Positions 36,046 to 44,701 of a stretch of 64,000 nt of DNA are shown here, piece by piece. A program made the translations under genes and the position numbers. Positions within the stretch are counted from its first letter, which is position 1; each line of letters opens with the position of its first letter. A model generated the notes under the pieces. It was not told the DNA's origin, searched no databases, and saw nothing but the letters and a program-made list of their open reading frames with translations. This DNA comes from an uncultured Duncaniella sp. (GTDB taxonomy: Bacteria > Bacteroidota > Bacteroidia > Bacteroidales > Muribaculaceae): NCBI GenBank assembly GCA_910586665.1, contig CAJUIX010000003.1:116435-180434 (forward strand), in the 5' to 3' direction.

Positions 36046-37890
36046 ATGAAAATAACCACAGGCTTAACCGCCATGATGATGTTAGGATGTTCGGCTCTCC
36101 TTCCGATTACATCCGCCGCTGCCGAGGGAGTGGAGATTAACCATCTCGGTGCAAATAATACTCTCGTGCGTGTCAAAGGCGACGGGCGCTATCTGATTCT
36201 TCCTGTCCAGGACAGCAGGGACGATGCAAAGATTAACGTCCTCGTCGACGGAAAACTTGTCGAGACTATCTATGCAAGACTGGCCATGTCAAAGACTGAT
36301 TATAATGTGCCATTTGACCTGACCCCCTACAAGGGGCATGATGTCGTCCTCGATATAGTGACTCCTCAGGGACGTAATTCAGTTCGTGAGGCCAAGGAGG
36401 ATGCCTGCTGGAAGGGCATCGGACTATCTGACACATTTGATGTTTCCAATAAGGAAAAATACCGCCCTGCCTTTCACCACACACCCCTCTATGGCTGGAT
36501 GAACGACCCCAACGGTATGTTCTACAAGGATGGCAAGTGGCATCTGTATTACCAGTATAATCCCTATGGTTCAAAATGGCAGAATCTAAGCTGGGGACAT
36601 TCTGTATCATCCGACTTTATCAACTGGGAACATCTTCCGACGGCCCTTGTCCCTGACGGGCTCGGCTACATATTTAGCGGAAGCTGTGCGATTGATAAGG
36701 ATAACACCGCCGGCTTTGGCAAGGATGCGGTGATAGCCCTCTATACTTCGGCAGGTACAAGCCAGATGCAGAGCCTCGCATCGAGCACCGACGGAGGTAC
36801 AACCTTCACGGCCCTTCCGGCAAACCCGGTAATCACTCTCGAAAGCGAGGCCCGTGATCCGAAGGTGTTTTGGAATGACGACACTAAGGAGTGGAATCTC
36901 GTTCTTGCCCACGCCCTCGACCATGAGATGCTTATCTTCAAGTCGCCCGACATGAAGAACTGGGAACTGATGAGCAGCTTCGGCAACGGTCTTGGCGCAC
37001 AAGGCGGAGTATGGGAATGTCCCGACCTCTTCGAGCTCCCTGTCGAAGGAACAGGGGAGTCCAAGTGGGTCCTCCTTTGTAATATCAACCCTGACGGTCC
37101 CTTTGGCGGAAGCGGCACGCAGTATTTCGTCGGTGACTACGATGGCAAGACCTTCAAGGTAGACACCGACAAGGATGGCAATGTCCCGACCAAGTGGCTT
37201 GACTATGGCAAAGACCACTATGCTACTGTGAGCTGGAGCGATGCGCCTAATGACCGCCGCACAGTGATTGGCTGGATGAGCAACTGGCAGTATGCGGCAG
37301 AAGTTCCGACAATGCAGTTCCGCAGCGCCAACACGCTTCCTCGCGAAATGGGACTTTTCCGTGCTGACGACGGTCAGATTTATGCCTCGTGCGCCCCGTC
37401 GCCGGAGCTTGAAGGTATGAGAGGGCGCCTTGTACAAAAAGTCGGAAAGACCGGATTAAGTAACAAATCCCGCAGCTACTCGCTCCCGACGGCCAACGAC
37501 GGAATCTGTGAGATACTCCTCGACATCGAGGCCCGAAAAGCAAAGGTGGTTAAACTCTCTCTGTCTAATAAGCTTGGTGATACAGTGCTTATGAAGTATG
37601 ACGCCGAGACCCGCACTCTCTCGTTTGACCGAACCAAGAGCGGCATCGTGGATTTCAGCGAAGGTTTCCCCGCAGTCACCGTCACTCCTACCTATGAATC
37701 AGACGGAAAAATTTCGCTCCGTCTTTATGTGGACCGCTCGAGCATCGAGCTTTTCGGTAACAATGGCCGCTTCGTCATGACCAACCTCGTCTTCCCCAAC
37801 AAGCCCTATACCGAACTCTCGATTTCTTCCGAGGGTGGCAATGCACGACTGTCAGATCTGAAAATTTTCTCCTTAACTCCCTCTAAATAA
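36046..37890 (+). CDS. Glycoside hydrolase family 32 (fructan/sucrose hydrolase)
   Basis: The 614-residue protein has a signal peptide ending in an Ala-rich stretch, an N-terminal beta-domain (about 27-130) of the kind often fused to Bacteroides GH32 enzymes, the five-bladed propeller with nucleophile Asp154 in GWMNDPNG, Asp271 in the RDP motif and acid/base Glu324 in WECPDL, and a C-terminal beta-sandwich. It hydrolyses beta-fructosidic bonds; whether it is exo- or endo-acting, or prefers inulin, levan or sucrose, is not readable. The frame is open from a TTG at 36019 but the ATG at 36046 starts the signal peptide. The MFS gene follows after 14 bases. Confidence 0.93.
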   Translation: MKITTGLTAMMMLGCSALLPITSAAAEGVEINHLGANNTLVRVKGDGRYLILPVQDSRDDAKINVLVDGKLVETIYARLAMSKTDYNVPFDLTPYKGHDVVLDIVTPQGRNSVREAKEDACWKGIGLSDTFDVSNKEKYRPAFHHTPLYGWMNDPNGMFYKDGKWHLYYQYNPYGSKWQNLSWGHSVSSDFINWEHLPTALVPDGLGYIFSGSCAIDKDNTAGFGKDAVIALYTSAGTSQMQSLASSTDGGTTFTALPANPVITLESEARDPKVFWNDDTKEWNLVLAHALDHEMLIFKSPDMKNWELMSSFGNGLGAQGGVWECPDLFELPVEGTGESKWVLLCNINPDGPFGGSGTQYFVGDYDGKTFKVDTDKDGNVPTKWLDYGKDHYATVSWSDAPNDRRTVIGWMSNWQYAAEVPTMQFRSANTLPREMGLFRADDGQIYASCAPSPELEGMRGRLVQKVGKTGLSNKSRSYSLPTANDGICEILLDIEARKAKVVKLSLSNKLGDTVLMKYDAETRTLSFDRTKSGIVDFSEGFPAVTVTPTYESDGKISLRLYVDRSSIELFGNNGRFVMTNLVFPNKPYTELSISSEGGNARLSDLKIFSLTPSK

Positions 37891-37904
37891 AATTTGTATA
37901 CATT

Positions 37905-39092
37905 ATGGCAATGACTCAGTCACTGGTGACGAACCGCAAATCATTCGTCTTGCAGATAATCCCGGTTATGCTGTGCTTCTTCGTTATGGGATTTGTCGAC
38001 CTTGTGGGTACAGCATCGAATTATGTTCAGAAAGACCTTGGCCTTACCGATTCACAGGCTAATCTTTTTCCTTCGCTCGTATTCTTCTGGTTCCTGATAT
38101 TCTCAGTGCCGACAGGCATGCTTATGAATAAGATTGGACGAAAGAGGACCGTCCTGATAAGCCTTTTCTTCACGGCTGCCTCCCTTTTCATCCCTGCGTT
38201 TGGCGACAGCTATGCCGTGATGCTCATCTCCTTCTCCATGCTTGGCATCGGCAACGCTATCATGCAGACTTCGCTGAATCCGCTCGTGACCAACCTCATC
38301 AGCGGCGACAAGCTCGCCTCGACACTTACTTTCGGACAGTTCGTCAAGGCTATCGCCTCCTTCCTTGCCCCTATTATAGCAGCCTGGGGAGCTATGACCA
38401 CGTTCCCGACTTTCGGCCTCGGCTGGCGCGCGCTCTTCGTGATTTATGCAGTGATCAGCTTCTTCTCAATCTCGCTTCTTGCCGCCACCCCCATTGACGA
38501 GGAGCGCCCCGACAAGGCTTCCGGCGTCGGCGAGTGTCTGAAGCTGCTCGGCCGTCCGTTCATCTTGCTGTGCTTCCTTGGCATCATGTGCCATGTGGGT
38601 ATTGACGTCGGCACAAACACCACCGCTCCCAAAATTATCATGGAGCGCCTCTCGCTCCCTCTCGAGGAGGCCGGATTCGCGACAAGCATCTACTTCATAT
38701 TCCGTACTGCCGGATGCTTTCTCGGAGCATTCATCCTGCGCTCGATGTCGCCGAAGTTCTTCTTCGGGCTGAGTGTCGTCATGATGCTTGCAGGAATGGC
38801 CATACTTTGTGTGTGTGACACAATAACCGCGCTCTATATCGGCATAGGCCTTATCGGTTTTGGTAATTCTAACATCTTTTCTGTAATTTTCGCACAGGCG
38901 CTCCTTTCCTCTCCTGATGAGAAAAACGAAGTATCGGGACTAATGATTATGGGACTGTTCGGAGGCACGGTTTTCCCGCTCGCAATGGGCTATGCCGCCG
39001 ATGCCGTAGGTCAGGCCGGAGCTGTGGCCGTGATGACTATCGGTGTTGTCTATCTAATGTATTATACTCTGAAAATTAAAATGTCAAAATAA
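37905..39092 (+). CDS. MFS sugar permease, FucP-like
   Basis: The 395-residue protein has 12 membrane segments and MFS signatures (GMLMNKIGRKRTVLIS between helices 2 and 3). It resembles FucP-type sugar:proton symporters. Placed between a GH32 and a fructokinase, it most likely brings fructose (or a short fructoside) across the inner membrane, like the permease of the B. thetaiotaomicron fructan locus. It is second in the GH32-permease-kinase operon. Confidence 0.88.
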   Translation: MAMTQSLVTNRKSFVLQIIPVMLCFFVMGFVDLVGTASNYVQKDLGLTDSQANLFPSLVFFWFLIFSVPTGMLMNKIGRKRTVLISLFFTAASLFIPAFGDSYAVMLISFSMLGIGNAIMQTSLNPLVTNLISGDKLASTLTFGQFVKAIASFLAPIIAAWGAMTTFPTFGLGWRALFVIYAVISFFSISLLAATPIDEERPDKASGVGECLKLLGRPFILLCFLGIMCHVGIDVGTNTTAPKIIMERLSLPLEEAGFATSIYFIFRTAGCFLGAFILRSMSPKFFFGLSVVMMLAGMAILCVCDTITALYIGIGLIGFGNSNIFSVIFAQALLSSPDEKNEVSGLMIMGLFGGTVFPLAMGYAADAVGQAGAVAVMTIGVVYLMYYTLKIKMSK

Positions 39093-39112
39093 AAAATCTT
39101 ACCTAAAAAATC

Positions 39113-39991
39113 ATGAAAGATATAGTAGTCGGAATGGGCGAGGCCTTGTGGGACGTTCTTCCCGAAGGTAAAAAAATCGGTGGCGCGCCTGCCAACTTTG
39201 CATACCATGTTTCGCAATTCGGCCTTCCAAGCTGTGTGGTCAGTGCTGTCGGTGATGATGCCCTCGGCAAGGAGATTATAGAAAATTTCACCTCCAAGGG
39301 TTTGAACTACCTGATAGATGAGGTTCCTTATCCCACGGGTACTGTGCAGGTGCAGATTGACCAGGCAGGTATACCGCAGTATGAGATTAAGGAGAATGTC
39401 GCTTGGGACAATATTCCTTATACAGGCCGTCTCAGAGAGCTTGCCGAGCGTACCAAGGCCGTATGTTTCGGCTCTCTTGCACAGCGCAACGTAGTGTCAC
39501 GCAACACTATCAACAGCTTCCTTGACGCGATGCCGCATACCGATGACACTCTCGTCGTCTTTGATGTCAACCTTCGCCAGGGTTTCTATAACAAGGAGAT
39601 TCTCTGCAACTCCATGAAGCGATGCAATATTTTGAAGATAAACGACGAGGAGCTTGTAACCGTCAGCCGCATGTTCGGCTATCCGGGTATCGACCTTCAG
39701 GACAAGTGCTGGATTCTACTTGGTAAATATAATCTTAAGATGCTGATACTCACCTGTGGAATCAACGGTAGCTATGTTTTCACCCCTGGCAATGTCTCGT
39801 TCCAGCCTACTCCCAAAGTAGAGGTGGCTGACACGGTAGGTGCGGGCGACAGCTTCACTGCGGCCTTTATAGCCTCGATACTCAAGGGTAAAAGCGTGGC
39901 CGAGGCCCACTCTCTTGCCGTCCAGACTTCGGCTTTCGTCTGTACGAAGAAGGGCGCTATGCCGATTCTCCCGCCGCAATTGGTAGAATAA
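39113..39991 (+). CDS. PfkB family carbohydrate kinase, probable fructokinase
   Basis: The 292-residue protein has the ribokinase/PfkB layout: MGEALWDVLPEGKKIGGAPANFAYH at the N-terminus with the sugar-binding GG, and DTVGAGDSFTAAF with the catalytic Asp near the C-terminus. In this operon it most likely phosphorylates fructose released by the GH32 enzyme. It starts 20 bases after the permease gene and ends before a strong terminator. Confidence 0.92.
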   Translation: MKDIVVGMGEALWDVLPEGKKIGGAPANFAYHVSQFGLPSCVVSAVGDDALGKEIIENFTSKGLNYLIDEVPYPTGTVQVQIDQAGIPQYEIKENVAWDNIPYTGRLRELAERTKAVCFGSLAQRNVVSRNTINSFLDAMPHTDDTLVVFDVNLRQGFYNKEILCNSMKRCNILKINDEELVTVSRMFGYPGIDLQDKCWILLGKYNLKMLILTCGINGSYVFTPGNVSFQPTPKVEVADTVGAGDSFTAAFIASILKGKSVAEAHSLAVQTSAFVCTKKGAMPILPPQLVE

Positions 39992-40021
39992 GTCTTTACA
40001 GATAATTATAATTGTGATTTT

Positions 40022-40056
40022 GCCCTGTCGCTATATGTTTTGCGGCAGGGCTTTTT
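40022..40056 (+). terminator. Intrinsic terminator of the GH32 operon
   Basis: A 10-bp stem with one G-T pair (40022-40031 with 40042-40051) is followed by TTTTT. It separates the fructokinase gene from the beta-galactosidase gene. Confidence 0.87.
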
Positions 40057-40076
40057 GCATATTTTATATAAATCAG

Positions 40077-40084
40077 TATCTTTG
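40077..40084 (+). promoter_or_regulatory. Beta-galactosidase promoter, -7 box
   Basis: TATCTTTG followed by C, with TTTG at 40054-40057 nineteen bases upstream as the -33 element. It lies 32 bases before the start codon and just after the terminator. Confidence 0.8.
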
Positions 40085-40116
40085 CATCAACATATAAACC
40101 AATCACATCTGCAATT

Positions 40117-43100
40117 ATGATTAAAAGATATTTCATAGGTCTTTTTGCCACTTTTGCCATGTCGGCCGGAGCGCAGACATTCACCGAGTGGCAGAACCCT
40201 GAAATAAACGCGGTCAACCGGGCACCGATGCATTCCAACTACTTCGCATATGAGTCTGCCAAGGCTGCCGAAGAGGGAGCTAAGGAAAAATCAGCCAATT
40301 TTATGCCTCTCAATGGCTCCTGGAAGTTCTTTTGGGTGAAAGATGCCGGGGACCGTCCTGTGGATTTTTGGAAAACTGGCTATAATGACCGTGGCTGGAG
40401 CAACATGCCTGTGCCAGGCATGTGGGAGCTGAACGGTTTTGGCGATCCTATCTATGTGAATATCGGTTATGCCTGGCGAAACCAGGCAGGGAAGACCCCT
40501 CCGCGTGTCCCGGAGGAGAATAACCATGTCGGTTCCTATCGTCGTGAGTTCATGGTCCCCGCCTCCTGGAAGGGTAAGGATATAATGGCCCACTTCGGCT
40601 CAGTGACTTCCAATATGTATCTTTGGGTAAATGGAAAATATGTCGGTTACAGCGAGGACAGCAAGCTTGAGGCAGAGTTCGACCTTACACCTTATCTGAA
40701 GCCTGGTGAGAAAAATCTGATAGCCTTCCAGGTGTTCAGGTGGTGCGACGGCACATATCTCGAGGATCAGGATTTCTTCCGCTACAGCGGCGTAGGGCGT
40801 GATTGCTATCTCTACGCCCGTGATAAGAACCGTATTCGGGACATCCGTGTCACTCCCGACCTTGACGCCGATTATCTCGACGCCACCCTTTCCATAAAGA
40901 CAGATGTGAAGGGTAGGGGTAAGCTTAATTTCCGACTGCTCGATGCCTCCGGCAATGAAGTGGCCTCGAAGACTGCCAACAGTGGTGAAACCGTGGTCAT
41001 TGATGTGAAGAATCCCGCAAAGTGGACTGCCGAGACTCCGAATCTCTACACTCTCTATGCCTCTATGGACGGCAGCGACGAGGTCATCCCGGTCAAAGTC
41101 GGCTTCCGAAAAATAGAGTTGCGCAACAGCCAGGTGCTTGTCAACGGCCAGCCCGTGCTTTTCAAAGGAGCCAACCGTCATGAGATGGATCCCGACTATG
41201 GCTATGTCATCTCGCGCGAGAGGATGATTCAGGACTTGGAACTTATGAAGAAATTCAATCTCAACGCTGTCCGCACATGCCACTATCCTGACAATAATTT
41301 ATGGTATGACCTCTGTGACCAATACGGTATCTATGTTGTGGCCGAGGCCAACATCGAGTCGCACGGCATGGGCTACGGCGACGAGACTCTTGCCAAGCGT
41401 GAGGACTATAGCAAGGCCCACCTTGAACGCAACATGCGCAACGTGCAACGCGGGTTCAATCATCCGAGCATTATTTTCTGGTCATTGGGCAACGAGGCCG
41501 GCTACGGTCCCAACTTCGAGGCTGCCTACCGTTGGATTAAAGCCGAAGACCCGAGCCGTGCCGTGCAGTATGAGCAGGCAGGCACCTACGGGTTGACCGA
41601 CATATTTTGTCCGATGTATTTCGGCTATGAGAGCTGCAAAAATTATTGCGAGAATGAATCGGAGAAGCGCCCGCTGATACAGTGTGAGTATGCGCATGCA
41701 ATGGGTAACTCCCAAGGCGGTTTCAAGGAATATTGGGACCTCGTGCGCAAGTATCCCAAGTACCAGGGCGGTTTCATTTGGGATTTCGTCGACCAGGCTG
41801 TCCGTCGGCCAGGGAAGAACGGCAAGATGATTTACGCCTACGGCGGTGATTTCAACCGTTACGACGCCAGCGACAACAATTTCTGTGTCAACGGCCTCGT
41901 AAGCCCTGACCGTGTCCCGAATCCCCACATGTATGAGGTCGGACGCATCTATCAGGACATCCATACAACCCCCTCGGACTTAAAAAACGGCGAAATCAAG
42001 ATTTACAACGAAAACTTTTTCAAAGACTTGTCGGACTACAGTCTCGACTGGGAACTGATGAAGAATGGCAAGGCTGTGCGTCGCGGCATGGTCGACAGGC
42101 TCGACGTGGCTCCGCAGCAGACCAAGGCCCTCAGACTCCCAATCGGTGACATTGATGAGGATGGCGAATGGCTGCTTAACCTGTCCTACAGACTAAAAAA
42201 TCAGGATGCCCTCCTCCCTGCCGGCCATGTGGTTGCAAAGGAGCAGCTCAGCCTTTCACCCTATAAGGCGCCCGCGCTTGATATGGATAAGTCGCTCAAC
42301 GCCAATGTCAATGCCCAGGCTCCGCTTGTCAAGGAGAATGAGCACTGCTGTCTGAGAGTCAGCGGCGATGAATTTGTCATTGAATTTGACCGCTACAACG
42401 GCTACATGATGTCAAAGTATGAGCTTGGAGGCCGCGACATAATTAAGGAAGGGGAGGTGCTGCGTCCGAACTTCTGGCGCGCGCCGACCGACAACGACTA
42501 TGGCGCACGCCTGCAGCAGAAGTATGCCGCATGGAAGAATCCCGAGATGAAACTCCTTTCGTTCAACCATAAGACCGACGGTAGCGATGTCCTCGTGACA
42601 GCTACATACGACATGCCGGGCGTATCGTCCAAGCTTGATATAAGCTATCGGATTTCCAATTCGGGCGCTGTAAGGGTCACTCAGAAATTGATTGCCGACT
42701 CTACTGCCAAGGTACCAAATATGTTCCGCTTCGGTATGCAGATGCCTATGCCGCGCAACTATGAGACAGTTGAGTATTACGGACGCGGGCCGGGCGAGAA
42801 TTACATAGACCGTAACTGTTCAGCCGATCTCGGCATCTACCGTCAGAGCGTCGCCGAGCAGTTCTATCCTTACATACGTCCGCAGGAAAACGGTACGAAG
42901 ACCGACATACGCTGGTGGACTATGCTCGATGAGTCGGGCAATGGGGTGAAGGTAATCTCCACAGCGCCATTCTCTGCCTCAGCCCTGCATTACACAATCG
43001 AATCCCTTGACGAAGGTCCCGATAAGCGCCAGGGTCACTCCACGGAGGTGGCCGAAGCAGACCTGACCAATCTCTGCATCGACAAGATCCAGACCGGCCT

Positions 43101-43206
43101 TGGTTGCGAGAACAGCTGGGGAAGCATAGCCCGTCCCGAATATCGTGTGCCTTACGGCGACTATGAGTTTTCATTCATGATTAGTCCGGTGAGACATAGA
43201 TTTTAA
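40117..43206 (+). CDS. Secreted GH2 beta-galactosidase (LacZ type)
   Basis: The 1029-residue protein has a signal peptide (cleavage near AGA-QTF) and the full five-domain LacZ layout: sugar-binding domain, two immunoglobulin-like domains, TIM barrel with acid/base Glu460 in FWSLGNEAGYGP and nucleophile Glu524 in CEYAHAMGNS, and the C-terminal Bgal_small_N domain (about 745-1025, with WRAPTDNDYG). It should release terminal beta-galactose in the periplasm. It has its own promoter and is not part of the fructan operon. Confidence 0.94.
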   Translation: MIKRYFIGLFATFAMSAGAQTFTEWQNPEINAVNRAPMHSNYFAYESAKAAEEGAKEKSANFMPLNGSWKFFWVKDAGDRPVDFWKTGYNDRGWSNMPVPGMWELNGFGDPIYVNIGYAWRNQAGKTPPRVPEENNHVGSYRREFMVPASWKGKDIMAHFGSVTSNMYLWVNGKYVGYSEDSKLEAEFDLTPYLKPGEKNLIAFQVFRWCDGTYLEDQDFFRYSGVGRDCYLYARDKNRIRDIRVTPDLDADYLDATLSIKTDVKGRGKLNFRLLDASGNEVASKTANSGETVVIDVKNPAKWTAETPNLYTLYASMDGSDEVIPVKVGFRKIELRNSQVLVNGQPVLFKGANRHEMDPDYGYVISRERMIQDLELMKKFNLNAVRTCHYPDNNLWYDLCDQYGIYVVAEANIESHGMGYGDETLAKREDYSKAHLERNMRNVQRGFNHPSIIFWSLGNEAGYGPNFEAAYRWIKAEDPSRAVQYEQAGTYGLTDIFCPMYFGYESCKNYCENESEKRPLIQCEYAHAMGNSQGGFKEYWDLVRKYPKYQGGFIWDFVDQAVRRPGKNGKMIYAYGGDFNRYDASDNNFCVNGLVSPDRVPNPHMYEVGRIYQDIHTTPSDLKNGEIKIYNENFFKDLSDYSLDWELMKNGKAVRRGMVDRLDVAPQQTKALRLPIGDIDEDGEWLLNLSYRLKNQDALLPAGHVVAKEQLSLSPYKAPALDMDKSLNANVNAQAPLVKENEHCCLRVSGDEFVIEFDRYNGYMMSKYELGGRDIIKEGEVLRPNFWRAPTDNDYGARLQQKYAAWKNPEMKLLSFNHKTDGSDVLVTATYDMPGVSSKLDISYRISNSGAVRVTQKLIADSTAKVPNMFRFGMQMPMPRNYETVEYYGRGPGENYIDRNCSADLGIYRQSVAEQFYPYIRPQENGTKTDIRWWTMLDESGNGVKVISTAPFSASALHYTIESLDEGPDKRQGHSTEVAEADLTNLCIDKIQTGLGCENSWGSIARPEYRVPYGDYEFSFMISPVRHRF

Positions 43207-43220
43207 ATAAATGAATACAT

Positions 43221-43266
43221 ATGATATAGGATGCAGATTTTTTAATAAATTTGCATCCTATATCAT
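43221..43266. repeat. 15-bp inverted repeat overlapping the PAS-LuxR promoter
   Basis: The arms 43221-43235 (ATGATATAGGATGCA) and 43252-43266 are perfect complements around a 16-base centre. The right arm overlaps the end of the -7 box and the likely transcription start of the PAS-LuxR gene. It could end the beta-galactosidase transcript, serve as an operator, or both; the T tract after it is short. Confidence 0.6.
43246..43253 (+). promoter_or_regulatory. PAS-LuxR gene promoter, -7 box
   Basis: TAAATTTG followed by C, 19 bases before the start codon, inside the inverted repeat at 43221-43266. Confidence 0.7.
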
Positions 43267-43272
43267 TTTATA

Positions 43273-44031
43273 ATGATGAATACCACTGACGATTTCTTTA
43301 TACCTGACAATGAGGTCAGGCTTGCCGACGAGCTTGACTACAGCCGTGTGGATGAATACATCCGCACGGCTGAGGCTTTCGCGCACACTACATATCAGAG
43401 CATATATATCATCGACTATTTTAAGCAGAACTTCCTCTATGTGTCACCTAATCCGATGTTTCTCTGCGGATTGAGCCCGGAAGAGGTCATGGAGTCGGGC
43501 TATCGCTTCTATTTCGACTGTGTGCCGGAGGAGGACAGGGGTCTGCTACTTGAAATCAATCGTGCGGGCTTCGCCTTCTATAGCGAAATTGCTCCTGCCG
43601 AGCGCCGCGATTACTATATCTCCTATGATTTTCATATCATCAACGACAATCACAAAATCCTCGTCAACCATAAGCTGACTCCGCTCGCTCTTACGTCTGA
43701 TGGCAGGGTGTGGCTCGCCCTCTGCGTGGTATCGGCCTCTAATCACACATGCGCCGGACAGATTGAGATGCACAAGGCCGGCAGCACTGACTATTGGGTC
43801 TATAATACCGCTGTTAGACGGTGGAGCAAAAAGACTATGCCGACTCTGTCGGAGGGTGAGAAGTCTGTACTCGCTCTTTCAATCCAGGGCTATACCATGA
43901 CTGAGATAGCCGACCGCATGTGTCTCGCGCCCGACACGGTCAAGAAATACCGACAGCGCATATTCGAAAAACTTGATGTGCGCAATATCTCAGAGGCTAT
44001 TGCTGCCGCCTCCAACAGCAGGCTGCTTTGA
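43273..44031 (+). CDS. PAS-like sensor with LuxR-type DNA-binding domain
   Basis: The 252-residue protein has an N-terminal PAS-like domain (about 30-165, with YIIDYFKQNFLYVSPNPMFLCGLSPEEVME split over the core) and a C-terminal LuxR helix-turn-helix (about 190-250: LSEGEKSVLALSIQGYTMTE then IADRMCLAPDTVKKYRQRIF). It is a soluble one-component regulator; the ligand is unknown. Its end overlaps the convergent neighbour by 42 bases. It is the best local candidate for the regulator of the symmetric promoter pair at 44588-44701. Confidence 0.85.
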   Translation: MMNTTDDFFIPDNEVRLADELDYSRVDEYIRTAEAFAHTTYQSIYIIDYFKQNFLYVSPNPMFLCGLSPEEVMESGYRFYFDCVPEEDRGLLLEINRAGFAFYSEIAPAERRDYYISYDFHIINDNHKILVNHKLTPLALTSDGRVWLALCVVSASNHTCAGQIEMHKAGSTDYWVYNTAVRRWSKKTMPTLSEGEKSVLALSIQGYTMTEIADRMCLAPDTVKKYRQRIFEKLDVRNISEAIAAASNSRLL

Positions 44032-44565
44032 ATTCCTGCACAGATAGAAGCGCGGATAGTATTTCACTTCACGACCGACAGCCATACTGGCTACGATGCG
44101 CGAGCATTGGATTGCAGCGCTTCTCATTCCCTCATCTGAATGATTGTTTTCGCGTATAAGGGGCATAGCTTCGGAGAGCCAGCTGTTGTCTATATGCCAA
44201 AAGGCGCAGTAGCCTGCAAAATACTCGGCGATAGCCAACCTGAGACTCCCGCTACGGGCAAAATCCATGTTGTCGCCCGGACGGAGCACTATTGTTCCCG
44301 CTCCATCAATAAAGTCGAAGGGATATACTATGGGGACAGGTAGGGCAGAGCTATGGATTCCGGCCAAGACCGAGCTTCCATTGCCCATGACTTCGACCAC
44401 AATGTCGTAATTCTTCAGTTGTGGATATATATTACCTACGTCGATATGGCTGATTTGCCGGAACCCTATATGTCTGATTTCGGCATCAATTTGTATGGCA
44501 AGTGGATCGGCGCCTATGACAAGCACCCGGCACCGCTCTAATTTGAGTTTCTCTTCGTCGGTCAT
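43990..44565 (-). CDS. Degenerate ThiF/Rossmann-like protein of unknown function
   Basis: The 191-residue protein opens with RCRVLVIGADPLAIQIDAEIRHIGF then HIDVGN, the beta-alpha-beta of a ThiF/HesA-type Rossmann fold, but the Gly-rich loop reads GADPLA and no adenylation Arg/Cys motifs follow. The rest has GAGTIVLRPGDNMD and AIAEYFAGYCAFWH. I do not recognise a function. It has its own promoter, paired symmetrically with that of the outer-membrane gene at 44733, so the two are probably co-regulated. Its last 42 bases overlap the end of the PAS-LuxR gene on the other strand. Confidence 0.72.
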   Translation of the reverse strand: MTDEEKLKLERCRVLVIGADPLAIQIDAEIRHIGFRQISHIDVGNIYPQLKNYDIVVEVMGNGSSVLAGIHSSALPVPIVYPFDFIDGAGTIVLRPGDNMDFARSGSLRLAIAEYFAGYCAFWHIDNSWLSEAMPLIRENNHSDEGMRSAAIQCSRIVASMAVGREVKYYPRFYLCRNSKQPAVGGGSNSL

Positions 44566-44587
44566 ATCATTGATTTATTTGACGTCG

Positions 44588-44595
44588 CAAAGTTA
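44588..44595 (-). promoter_or_regulatory. Promoter of the ThiF-like gene, -7 box
   Basis: TAACTTTG followed by C on the minus strand, 22 bases before the start codon and exactly 13 bases outside the left arm of the inverted repeat at 44609-44680. Confidence 0.75.
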
Positions 44596-44608
44596 GGCCT
44601 AAGTCTGC

Positions 44609-44680
44609 TTCCGTGCCATACCCAAAAGTGGACAATTGCACTTGAAGGCTAAATTGTCCACTTTTGGGTATGGCACGGAA
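44609..44680. repeat. 29-bp perfect inverted repeat between divergent promoters
   Basis: Arms 44609-44637 and 44652-44680 are perfect reverse complements (29 of 29) around a 14-base centre. Each arm ends 13 bases before an outward TAACTTTGC box, so the whole 44587-44702 element is a single dyad centred at 44644.5. The arms cover both -33 regions. It is not transcribed by either promoter, so it is an operator or cruciform element and not a terminator. Confidence 0.9.
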
Positions 44681-44693
44681 TTATGAACGATCG

Positions 44694-44701
44694 TAACTTT
44701 G
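44694..44701 (+). promoter_or_regulatory. Promoter of the outer-membrane barrel gene, -7 box
   Basis: TAACTTTG followed by C, 31 bases before the start at 44733 and 13 bases outside the right arm of the inverted repeat. Confidence 0.78.

Noticed and set aside
36607..37437. 276-codon minus-strand ORF over the GH32 gene
   Set aside because: Antisense to catalytic-domain codons, no family signal, no promoter box.
40600..41283. 227-codon minus-strand ORF over the GH2 gene
   Set aside because: Antisense shadow within the beta-galactosidase coding sequence.
40117..43206. Beta-galactosidase as part of the GH32 operon
   Set aside because: A strong terminator at 40022-40056 and a consensus promoter with -33 element at 40077-40084 separate it, and no HTCS half-sites were seen before it.
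44609..44680. Invertible promoter (phase-variable switch) at the long inverted repeat
   Set aside because: The segment between the arms is only 14 bases and holds no promoter; flipping it would change nothing. Both promoters lie outside the repeat.
44609..44680. Transcription terminator at the long inverted repeat
   Set aside because: Both neighbouring promoters point away from it, there is no T tract, and the neighbouring genes do not transcribe into it.
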